The position numbers and the translations under genes were made by a program. Positions 14,013 through 20,986 of a DNA stretch of 20,986 nucleotides are shown here, in pieces. The notes beneath the pieces are model-generated. The model made no database searches. It saw only the letters and a program-made list of their open reading frames with translations, and was not told the DNA's origin. This DNA is from Comamonadaceae bacterium. Its GTDB lineage: Bacteria > Pseudomonadota > Gammaproteobacteria > Burkholderiales > Burkholderiaceae. Within the stretch, counting starts at the first letter, position 1. Each line of letters opens with the position of its first letter. The stretch is from assembly GCA_947505995.1 (NCBI GenBank), contig CANNNB010000011.1, positions 1 through 20,986 on the forward strand, in the 5' to 3' direction.

Positions 14013-15350
14013 TTACTTCGCCGCGTATTGTAAGCCAATGCCAATCAACCCACACACCCCAATAACATGCATCACATTGAGCTTGAATTTGAGCAGTGCT
14101 ACGGCCGCAGCCACCGCAATGATGGCCGATGGCACATCGATGGCGCCACTCAGGCCTTGTGGCCACAGTGTGTGATGGGCAAAGAACAAGGCCAAATTCA
14201 CAATCACGCCCACCACGGCTGCGGTGATGGCTGTCAATGGTGCGGTGAACTTCAAATCGTTGTGCGTACTCTCCACCATCGGTCCGCCTGCCAAGATAAA
14301 AATAAATGATGGTAAAAATGTGAACCATGTGACCAGCGTGGCCGCTAATGCACCCGCTAAAAACAAACTGTCAGGGCCCAACACAGCTTTGACATAGCCC
14401 CCTACAAATCCCACAAAAGCCACCACCATGATGAGCGGGCCCGGCGTGGTTTCTCCTAAGGCCAAACCATCGATCATTTGAGTGGCTGTGATCCAAGCAA
14501 ACTGCTCAACTGCGCCTTGGTACACATAAGGCAATACGGCATAAGCACCGCCAAAAGTCAGTAGCGCCGCTTTGGTAAAGAACCAACTCATTTGGGTGAA
14601 GGTGTGATCCCATCCGTTGTGTAGCACCAAGTAACCCATGGGCACAGCCCATAAAACCAAGCCTGCTAGCAGCACCTGCAGCAAACGCTTCACAGAGAAG
14701 ATGGCATGCGCAGGTGTGGGCGTGTCATCGTTGATGAGCGCATTTCCGTAGTTGGCTTGTGAGGCGGCATGGCCACCTCCTGCACTGAAGGAATCAGGCC
14801 ATTTGCGGCCTCCTACAAAACCAATGATTGCAGCTGCTAAAACGATGATTGGAAAGGGCACATTGAGTGCAAAGATGGCGACGAAACTGGCCGCTGCAAT
14901 GGCCATCAAAAAATTATTTTTTAAAGCCCGAGAGCCGATGCGATGCGCAGCTTGAATGACGATGGCGGTCACGGCGGGCTTGATGCCATAAAACAATCCG
15001 GCCACCCAAGCGACTTGACCGTAGGCTATGTAAATCCATGACAGCGCAATTAAGAGGAACAGTGAGGGCAATACAAACAAAACACCAGCCACAATGCCAC
15101 CCCGTGTTTTGTGCATCAACCAACCAATGTAGGTGGCCAACTGTTGGGCTTCCGGGCCAGGCAACACCATGCAGTAATTGAGCGCATGAAGGAAACGTTT
15201 TTCAGATAGCCAGCGCCGTCTAACCACCAACTCTTCGTGCATGATGGCAATTTGACCCGCAGGGCCGCCAAAGCTGATGAAGCCTAATTTGAGCCAAAAG
15301 ACAAAGGCTTGCCAAAAGCTCACAGATTCTGATTTCAGCAAAACATTCAT
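14013..15350 (-). CDS. chrA: Chromate transporter ChrA, two-domain (long-chain) type
   Basis: This 445-aa inner-membrane protein of the CHR superfamily exports chromate by exchange or with the proton motive force. Two homologous CHR halves are visible. The first has KLGFISFGGPAGQIAIMH at 21-38, then VLPGPEAQQLATYIGWLMH. The second starts with TKAALLTFGGAYAVLPYV around 277 and has ETTPGPLIMVVAFVGFVGG. About ten hydrophobic helices can be counted. Length is right for the long-chain group. No chrB regulator or other resistance gene is adjacent, so high-level chromate resistance is not implied; many bacteria carry solitary chrA genes, possibly linked to sulfate analogues. The start at 15350 has only a weak ribosome site. 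It diverges from the OsmC-YcaO gene across 127 nt. Confidence 0.94.
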   Translation of the reverse strand: MNVLLKSESVSFWQAFVFWLKLGFISFGGPAGQIAIMHEELVVRRRWLSEKRFLHALNYCMVLPGPEAQQLATYIGWLMHKTRGGIVAGVLFVLPSLFLLIALSWIYIAYGQVAWVAGLFYGIKPAVTAIVIQAAHRIGSRALKNNFLMAIAAASFVAIFALNVPFPIIVLAAAIIGFVGGRKWPDSFSAGGGHAASQANYGNALINDDTPTPAHAIFSVKRLLQVLLAGLVLWAVPMGYLVLHNGWDHTFTQMSWFFTKAALLTFGGAYAVLPYVYQGAVEQFAWITATQMIDGLALGETTPGPLIMVVAFVGFVGGYVKAVLGPDSLFLAGALAATLVTWFTFLPSFIFILAGGPMVESTHNDLKFTAPLTAITAAVVGVIVNLALFFAHHTLWPQGLSGAIDVPSAIIAVAAAVALLKFKLNVMHVIGVCGLIGIGLQYAAK

Positions 15351-15477
15351 TTTGATGAGGTTTTTGACCTGGGCATTTGAAGGGAGTTTGAAAGTTTTAA
15401 AGCGGTAAACCGATGCGATCGCGAATTTCAGATCACTTTTGCATTATCGTTGCGCAAACAGTGATTGAATACAAACC

Positions 15478-17673
15478 ATGGAAATCAAAGTCAATTTTCT
15501 CGACAAGCTTCGCCTAGAAGCCAAGTTCGATGACTTCACGGTGATAGCCGACCAACCTATTCGCTACAAGGGCGATGGCTCAGCCCCTGGCCCTTTTGAC
15601 TATTTCCTGGCCTCTTCAGCTTTGTGCGCCGCTTACTTTGTAAAGCTTTATTGCGATACACGAAAAATCTCCACTGAGAACATTCGCCTTTCGCAAAACA
15701 ACATTGTCGACCCCGAAAACCGCTACCAGCAGACCTTCAAAATTCAGGTACAGCTGCCGCCCGATATTTCTGAAGTAGACCGCCGCGGCATCTTGAATTC
15801 TATTGAGCGATGCACCGTTAAAAAAGTGGTGCAAGAGGGGCCTGAGTTTGTCATTGAAGAAGTGGCCAACCTCGATGCCGATGCACAAGCCTTATTGAGC
15901 CTCAGGCCGAACGCAGAAACCAGCACCTTCATCTTGGGCAAAGATTTGCCACTGGAGCAAACCATTGCCAACATGTCAGGCATCTTGGCCGGCCTTGGCA
16001 TCAAGATTGAAATTGCCTCGTGGCGCAACATCATTCCCAATGTGTGGTCACTGCATATTCGCGATGCGCATTCGCCCATGTGTTTTACCAACGGCAAAGG
16101 CGCAACCAAAGAAAGCGCGCTGGCTTCTGCCTTGGGTGAATACATTGAGCGACTCAACAACAATCACTTTTACGCAGGTGCGTATTGGGGCGAAGACTTG
16201 GCTAACGCCGATTTTGTGCATTACCCCAACGAGAAATGGTTCAAGCCAGGCAAGAAGGATGCGCTGCCCAAAGAAATTCTCGACCCGTACTGCCTGAGCA
16301 TCTACAACCTCGATGGCGAGTTAAAAGGCTCGCACTTGGTCGATACCAACTCGGGCAATGTTGAACGCGGAATTTGCTCGCTGCCCTATGTGCGGCAATC
16401 AGACCAGCAGGTGGTGTACTTCCCCTCCAACTTGGTAGAAAACTTGTTCGTAAGCAATGGCATGAGCGCTGGCAACACGCTGGCCGAAGCCCAAGTGCAA
16501 TGCTTGTCCGAAATTTTTGAGCGCGCCGTTAAGAAAGAAATTCTGGAAGGCGAAATTTGTTTGCCCGATGTGCCCGCCAACGTACTGGCCAAATACCCCA
16601 GTATCATGGCTGGCATTCAAGGTCTTGAAGCGCAAGGCTTTCCGGTGTTGGTCAAAGATGCCTCACTGGGCGGCACCTATCCCGTCATGTGCGTCACCCT
16701 CATGAACCCGCGCACTGGCGGCGTGTTTGCCTCCTTTGGTGCGCACCCCAGCTTGGAAGTGGCACTGGAAAGAAGTCTGACAGAGCTTCTACAAGGCCGC
16801 AGCTTTGAGGGCCTGAACGATTTGCCGCCACCCACCTTTGAAAGCAACGCAGTGACTGAGCCCTACAACTTTGTAGAGCACTTCATTGACTCAAGCGGCA
16901 TTGTGTCTTGGCGCTTCTTCAGTGCCAAGCCCGATTGCGAATTTGTAGAGTGGAACTTTGCAGGTCAGGGCAGCACAGCCAATGCAGACGAAGCCGCCAG
17001 TTTGTTTGGCATTTTGAAAGGCATGGGCAAAGAGGTGTACTCCACTGTGCACGACCAACTGGGTGCCATTGCTTGCAGAATTTTGGTGCCAGGCTATTCC
17101 GAAATTTACCCCATAGAAGATTTAATTTGGGACAACACCAACAAAGCCTTGTTGTTCCGCGAAGACATTCTGAACTTGCATCGCTTAAACGATAAGCAAT
17201 TGGCCGCATTGCTAGACCGCTTGGAAAACAACGAACTCGACGAATACGCCGACATTGCCACCCTCATTGGCATTGAGTTTGATGAGAATACCGAGTGGGG
17301 GCAGTTGACTGTGCTGGAGTTGAAACTGCTGATCAACTTGGCCTTGAAGCAATTAGAAGCCGCACAAGATTTGGTGGGTGCTTTCTTGCAATACAACGAC
17401 AACACCGTTGAGCGTAAATTGTTTTACCAAGCATTAGGCGTGGTGCTAGAGCTTGCGTTGGACCCAGAGCTTGCCATCGAAAATTACGAACACAACTTGC
17501 GCCGCATGTTTGGCAATGCCCGCATGGACGCCGTGTTGGGCTCAGTAAATGGCAGCGTGCGATTCTATGGTTTAGCGCCCACCAGCATGAAGTTAGAAGG
17601 ATTGGACAGGCATCACCGTTTGATCGACAGCTTCAAGAAACTGCACCTTGCCCGGGCTAATTTTCATTGCTAG
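15478..17673 (+). CDS. ycaO: OsmC domain fused to full-length YcaO
   Basis: This is a 731-aa two-part protein. Residues 1-135 resemble OsmC/Ohr peroxide-reducing proteins: GPFDYFLASSALCAAYFV carries Cys50, and ERCTVKKVVQEGP carries Cys112, the positions of the two redox cysteines. Residues from about 150 align along their length with E. coli YcaO: VPNVWS-like NVWSLHIRDAHSPMCFTNGKG, then the ATP/Mg-binding ESALASALGEYIER (E221, E224) and EAQVQCLSEIFER (E345, E348). A helical TPR-like tail follows. YcaO cyclodehydratases use ATP to activate amide backbones; E. coli YcaO is known as an accessory factor for RimO-dependent methylthiolation of ribosomal protein S12. The tail lacks the PxPxP ending of azoline-forming RiPP enzymes, and no precursor peptide is nearby. 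No clear ribosome site precedes the ATG. This fusion exists as a named database family. Confidence 0.94.
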   Translation: MEIKVNFLDKLRLEAKFDDFTVIADQPIRYKGDGSAPGPFDYFLASSALCAAYFVKLYCDTRKISTENIRLSQNNIVDPENRYQQTFKIQVQLPPDISEVDRRGILNSIERCTVKKVVQEGPEFVIEEVANLDADAQALLSLRPNAETSTFILGKDLPLEQTIANMSGILAGLGIKIEIASWRNIIPNVWSLHIRDAHSPMCFTNGKGATKESALASALGEYIERLNNNHFYAGAYWGEDLANADFVHYPNEKWFKPGKKDALPKEILDPYCLSIYNLDGELKGSHLVDTNSGNVERGICSLPYVRQSDQQVVYFPSNLVENLFVSNGMSAGNTLAEAQVQCLSEIFERAVKKEILEGEICLPDVPANVLAKYPSIMAGIQGLEAQGFPVLVKDASLGGTYPVMCVTLMNPRTGGVFASFGAHPSLEVALERSLTELLQGRSFEGLNDLPPPTFESNAVTEPYNFVEHFIDSSGIVSWRFFSAKPDCEFVEWNFAGQGSTANADEAASLFGILKGMGKEVYSTVHDQLGAIACRILVPGYSEIYPIEDLIWDNTNKALLFREDILNLHRLNDKQLAALLDRLENNELDEYADIATLIGIEFDENTEWGQLTVLELKLLINLALKQLEAAQDLVGAFLQYNDNTVERKLFYQALGVVLELALDPELAIENYEHNLRRMFGNARMDAVLGSVNGSVRFYGLAPTSMKLEGLDRHHRLIDSFKKLHLARANFHC

Positions 17674-17777
17674 TGCCACTTCTGTGTTGAATTGCACAAA
17701 AACTGATGTGCTTTGCAAAGTGAGTTATAAATCTGGTTTGCCGCAACCTCGGTCGCTGTCTTAATTTTTAATTTGAA

Positions 17778-18608
17778 ATGAGCTTTTATATGAATTGGCG
17801 TTGTCTTTATTTACTTTGCGCTTGTGCGCTGACATCTGGTTTGACTGCGCAGGCTCAAACCCAATCTGCTGCCAAAGTGCCAGCCGGAAGTTTTGCAGTG
17901 GTCAATTCAGTGGCATTGTCAAACGGTCTTCTTGATCAGGTACTTAGAAACAATGCAGCACAGGGCGTCAAAGACAGTCCTGAGCTGCGCAATATGGTGC
18001 GTGGGGAGCTCATTGGCCGTGCTGCGATAAGCCAAGAGGCCGTGAAGTTGGGCTTAGACAAGCAGGACAGCTCTTTGGCCCAAATTGAATTGCTAAAGCA
18101 AAACTTCTTGGCTGAATTGCTCATTGCCGATCATTTGTCCAAGAATCCCGTGTCGGATGCCGCAGTGCGTGCCGATTACGACCGTCAGGTCGTGGCTTTG
18201 AAAGACGCCAAAGAGTACAAAATTCGCGACATCGTTTTGGCAGATGAAGCTGCTGCCAAAGCGGCTTTGGCCAGCGTGCGCAAAGGCGACGCCTTTGACA
18301 AAGTGGCCAAAGAAAAGTCGATTGACCCGTCTAAGGCAGCAGGTGGTGATTTGGGTTGGTTTTTAACAGAACAGATCAATCCCCTCATTGCCAATGTGGT
18401 GGTGAATTTGTCAAAAGGTGCGGTGTCTGCTGCGCCCATTCAAGTTCAGAATGTTTGGCACATCATTAAGGTGGATGACATTCGCAATTTTGTGGCCCCT
18501 AAATTTGACGATGCCAAGGGACAGATTCGACAAGCTTTGCAAATGCGTCAGCGTAGTGAATATGTGAACCAAATCATATCGGCAGCCAAGGTTCAATTGG
18601 CTGACTGA
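17778..18608 (+). CDS. Periplasmic parvulin-like peptidylprolyl isomerase (PpiC/SurA type), active-site His missing
   Basis: This protein of 276 aa has an amino-terminal hydrophobic signal sequence ending TAQAQ, so it is probably periplasmic. Residues 40-140 form a helical SurA-N/PrsA-like chaperone region. A rotamase domain covers about 146-235, ending with the conserved GGDLGWF (189-195) and VWHIIKVDD (227-234). The first parvulin histidine, usually in an xHIL strand, is replaced by Asp151 in KIRDIVL, while His228 is kept. Catalysis may therefore be weak, and the protein may act mainly as a chaperone for exported proteins. The start could be ATG 17778 or ATG 17790; the latter has GAG 8 nt upstream and gives a more compact signal peptide. 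It follows the YcaO gene by 104 nt on the same strand, and its stop is 12 nt from the convergent binding-protein stop. Confidence 0.88.
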   Translation: MSFYMNWRCLYLLCACALTSGLTAQAQTQSAAKVPAGSFAVVNSVALSNGLLDQVLRNNAAQGVKDSPELRNMVRGELIGRAAISQEAVKLGLDKQDSSLAQIELLKQNFLAELLIADHLSKNPVSDAAVRADYDRQVVALKDAKEYKIRDIVLADEAAAKAALASVRKGDAFDKVAKEKSIDPSKAAGGDLGWFLTEQINPLIANVVVNLSKGAVSAAPIQVQNVWHIIKVDDIRNFVAPKFDDAKGQIRQALQMRQRSEYVNQIISAAKVQLAD

Positions 18609-18620
18609 TAATTTAAGCTG

Positions 18621-19592
18621 TCATTGCAATTCAAAACCTGAAGCCTTGATCACAGGGCCCCAATGCGAGGTGGCTGATGTAACCCATTCTTGCAATTGAG
18701 TCGAATTGGCATATGTGGCTACGTTGCCCAATTTGGACAGTTTCTCTACCACTTCAGGGTCGGCCAATGCCGTGGAAACAGCACGTCCAAAACGATCCAT
18801 GAATTCAGTTTGCATGCCCTTTGGTCCAAAGAAAGCCAGCCACGGATTTTTATCAACGCCCTTGATCCCAAGTTCTTGAAATGTCGGTATATCAGGTGCT
18901 GACTTGGCACGACTGGTTCCAGATACAGCCATGACATGCATTTTTCCTGAACGATGGTGTTCAATGGATTCAGTCAAAGACAAAAAGGCTGCAGGCACTT
19001 GTCCTCCCAGGAGGTCTTGAACCAAGGGTGCACCACCCTTATAAGGTATAGCCACCATAGGGGTTCCGAGTGATTGACCCACCAGCAATCCTGCAAATTG
19101 CGGGACGCTTCCCACAGCTGGGATGCCATAATTTGCTTTTCCTGGGTTGGATTTAAGCCATGCGCCGAACTCAGCAGGTGTTTTGGCTGGAATGGTACTG
19201 GACAGGGCCATTACGTTGTAATAACTGGCAACACCTGCAAGTGCTGTGAAATCTCGCAAGGGGTCATAGCCTGGTGACTTGAAGGTCAACGGGATAATGA
19301 CATGGGAATGATCGATGGTCAGCATAATGGTTGAACCATCTGGTGATGCAGCTTTGAGCTGCTGGGTAGCGATCATTCCACCGGCTCCAGGTTTGTTCTC
19401 GACGATCACAGGCTGATTCATGATCACCCTCAATTTCTCTCCTAAGATGCGTGCCACAACATCGGTGGCGCCGCCAGGTGGAAAGCCAACCAAAATACGC
19501 ACAGTTCCTGCGTAATCGGCCGCCTTTGCTGGTAGCACGGTAGCGAACAGCAATAACAAAAAGTATGAAGTCATGCGCTTAATCAATTTCAT
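18621..19592 (-). CDS. Bug/TctC-type tripartite tricarboxylate transporter substrate-binding protein
   Basis: This 323-aa periplasmic binding protein belongs to the large Bug family, which is strongly expanded in Burkholderiales. A signal peptide runs to PAKA, followed by the family signature RILVGFPPGGATDVVARILG and then VENKPGAGGMIATQQLKAA and GYDPLRDFTALAG. It binds a small organic acid or similar ligand, which cannot be named from sequence. The membrane parts TctA and TctB are absent from this window, as is common for solitary Bug genes. The start has AGGAG at 19599-19603, 6 nt before the ATG. It lies 40 nt downstream of the HyuB-like gene in the same direction, so the two are probably one transcript and the ligand may be the substrate of that enzyme. 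Confidence 0.95.
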   Translation of the reverse strand: MKLIKRMTSYFLLLLFATVLPAKAADYAGTVRILVGFPPGGATDVVARILGEKLRVIMNQPVIVENKPGAGGMIATQQLKAASPDGSTIMLTIDHSHVIIPLTFKSPGYDPLRDFTALAGVASYYNVMALSSTIPAKTPAEFGAWLKSNPGKANYGIPAVGSVPQFAGLLVGQSLGTPMVAIPYKGGAPLVQDLLGGQVPAAFLSLTESIEHHRSGKMHVMAVSGTSRAKSAPDIPTFQELGIKGVDKNPWLAFFGPKGMQTEFMDRFGRAVSTALADPEVVEKLSKLGNVATYANSTQLQEWVTSATSHWGPVIKASGFELQ

Positions 19593-19632
19593 GAGGATCT
19601 CCTTAAAAAGTCAGTTTGGGACAGGGGTAAAA

Positions 19633-20986
19633 CTATACGGATTTGGGTCTAGCAGAAACGTACTCATTGACAACATCGTGTTGGACTTTCGTGATGTCCC
19701 TTGCGTCGGGGTATCCAAACCCACCTCCGCCTGGGAGTTGTATACACAGCTTGCCGTGAGCAGGAATATGAAGCGTGCCTTTGCCCTCAAATTCAGCGAC
19801 GTCTCCATTGGCAGATTGAATTTCAACTTTGCCAGGCATACCCTCTAAGCCGCCACTTCGACCACGAGCAGGATGAGCACGGCGATCGAATGTTGCGGCA
19901 GAGCAATCAAATCCAAGCCCGTCACTGGAACCAATAACGATGCGTTGACTTAGGCCGCCTCTCCACATCCCCGCACCTGCCGAATCTTGCAAGTATTCTT
20001 TGACCCAAAATATCAGTGGCGATTGAGACTCTGTGATTTCTACCGGTATGCCGCCAACACCACTTGGAAATGCGGTTGTCGACAAACCATCTTTGGTCGG
20101 CCGTGCGCCGGTGCCCCCTAATCCCACGCTCATGACATTGAAGGGTCGGCCTTGCGAGGGTGCACGGCTCATGGCCAGTACCCAAATACTGCCTGCAGAT
20201 TCCGCAGGGACTTGGCCATCCAATGCCTGTTCCAAACAACCGAACATCAAATCGGGAAGCATTTGACCAATGACGTGACGCGCTGTCACTGGACTGGGGC
20301 GCTGTGGGTTAACAATACTGCCTTCAGGTGCCAGCACTTTAAATGGTTCCAGCGAACCTGCGTTATTTGGAACGTCAGGTGCAATCAAACACTTGAGTCC
20401 AAAAACAGAATAGGCATCGCTGTAGCATTTAGGTGAATTGATACCTCGCTGTGAAGCAGCTGATGTGCCTTCGTAATCGACACAGATGCTGTCGCCAATT
20501 TTCCGAAGGCTGGCCACCAACTTGACGGGGTTCTCGTACCCATCGATGATCATTTCTGTTTGCCATTCACCATCAGGCAACCGGCCAATGGCTTCGCGGG
20601 TTGCGCGTCCTGATTGCAGCAAAATATGTTCTGCAAGTGCATCAAGCTCAACGAGTTTGAACTCGGCCATCATGTCAAGCAATCGGCGACAACCAACTTC
20701 ATTGCTACTGACCAATGACAAAATGTCGCCTCGAGCCTCGATGGGGTTGCGAGAATTTACCTGAATGATTTTCAGTATGTCTTCATTTAATTGACCTGCA
20801 TGCACAAGTTTGAGGTGAGGTATGCAGATACCTTCTTCATATACAGAAAGCGCATCGGCTGTAAAACCGCGTCCCCCAACGTCAATGGTATGGCATGTTG
20901 AAGCAAACAAAGCGACAGGTTGCTGGCCTAAAAAGACGGGCGTAACCACCACGAAATCAAACAAATGGCCCGTACCCATCCATGGG
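19633..20986 (-). CDS. HyuB-type hydantoinase B / oxoprolinase beta / acetone carboxylase-like subunit, 5' end outside window
   Basis: The 450 residues visible of this protein (family length about 550-580) belong to the hydantoinase B/oxoprolinase family, whose members with HyuA open hydantoins or 5-oxoproline or carboxylate ketones using ATP. The reading is open to the right edge and enters as PWMGTGHLFDFVVVTPVF, matching the family's DPWxGTGHLxD segment. It then shows CHTIDVGG, GDILSLVSSNEVG, RHVIGQM and a glycine-rich end LPGGGGFGYPDARD. Roughly 100 amino-terminal residues and, presumably, the HyuA partner gene lie beyond 20986. The Met at 20979 is internal, not the start, because the conserved segment continues upstream of it. 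Substrate unknown; the co-oriented Bug binding protein downstream suggests an imported compound. Confidence 0.93.
   Translation of the reverse strand, partial: PWMGTGHLFDFVVVTPVFLGQQPVALFASTCHTIDVGGRGFTADALSVYEEGICIPHLKLVHAGQLNEDILKIIQVNSRNPIEARGDILSLVSSNEVGCRRLLDMMAEFKLVELDALAEHILLQSGRATREAIGRLPDGEWQTEMIIDGYENPVKLVASLRKIGDSICVDYEGTSAASQRGINSPKCYSDAYSVFGLKCLIAPDVPNNAGSLEPFKVLAPEGSIVNPQRPSPVTARHVIGQMLPDLMFGCLEQALDGQVPAESAGSIWVLAMSRAPSQGRPFNVMSVGLGGTGARPTKDGLSTTAFPSGVGGIPVEITESQSPLIFWVKEYLQDSAGAGMWRGGLSQRIVIGSSDGLGFDCSAATFDRRAHPARGRSGGLEGMPGKVEIQSANGDVAEFEGKGTLHIPAHGKLCIQLPGGGGFGYPDARDITKVQHDVVNEYVSARPKSV

Noticed and set aside
14013..15350. A chromate resistance operon
   Set aside because: Only chrA is present; no chrB, chrF or mobile element is nearby, so a dedicated resistance determinant cannot be claimed.
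15415..15422. GCGATCGC palindrome in the chrA/ycaO gap
   Set aside because: A single 8-bp palindrome with no second copy nearby; it resembles a common short genomic motif and gives no basis for an operator.
15478..17673. YcaO as part of a ribosomal peptide natural-product cluster
   Set aside because: No precursor peptide, dehydrogenase or partner protein is encoded in the flanking gaps, the tail is not proline-rich, and the sequence follows E. coli YcaO along its length.
17694..17711. GCACA...TGTGC stem after the YcaO gene as a terminator
   Set aside because: The stem is only 5 bp with an 8-nt loop and no T-run follows, so it is not distinguishable from chance.
17726..17731. TATAAA as a -10 promoter box for the parvulin-like gene
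   Set aside because: The -10 match is good, but no acceptable -35 hexamer is found at 15-18 nt upstream.

Overview
The window looks like chromosomal DNA of a betaproteobacterium, most likely Burkholderiales and perhaps a Comamonadaceae member such as Limnohabitans or Rhodoferax. This is inferred from protein style, a Bug-type (tripartite tricarboxylate) solute-binding protein, the moderate GC content and the dense gene packing. I saw no tRNA, rRNA, insertion sequence, phage gene or CRISPR array. No gap between genes exceeds about 130 bases, and base composition looks even throughout.

Layout. (1) 1-1881, minus strand: the 5' portion of miaB (runs off the left edge), preceded by a DUF2889 gene. 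(2) 1907-6337, plus strand: an acyl-CoA ligase; then a two-subunit aconitase-superfamily hydratase whose genes overlap by ATGA; then an isocitrate lyase/PEP mutase-superfamily lyase. (3) 6334-11617, minus strand: a complete peptide-type ABC importer in the order permease, permease, ATPase, ATPase, binding protein. Three of these four junctions are 16 nt or less. Its last stop codon overlaps the lyase stop codon head-on in a TTAA. (4) 11701-12780, plus strand and divergent from the importer: an S58 (DmpA/P1) N-terminal-nucleophile aminopeptidase or amidase. (5) 12794-15350, minus strand: a saccharopine-dehydrogenase-like reductase and a long-chain ChrA chromate transporter. (6) 15478-18608, plus strand: an OsmC-YcaO fusion protein and a periplasmic parvulin-like protein. 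(7) 18621 to the right edge, minus strand: a Bug-type binding protein downstream of a HyuB-type hydantoinase/carboxylase subunit that is cut by the window end.

How the genes may work together. Regions 2-4 read as one possible catabolic island. The importer would bring in a peptide- or amide-like compound and the S58 hydrolase would split it. The hydratase would then interconvert an unsaturated dicarboxylate and a hydroxy-dicarboxylate, the lyase would cleave the latter to a 2-oxoacid plus a carboxylate, and the ligase would activate a carboxylate to its CoA ester. The hydratase plus lyase pair matches the architecture of the dimethylmaleate hydratase and 2,3-dimethylmalate lyase step of anaerobic nicotinate breakdown. 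The real substrate cannot be read from sequence, and the link between the transporter and the enzymes is inference from proximity. The remaining genes are ordinary housekeeping or accessory genes.
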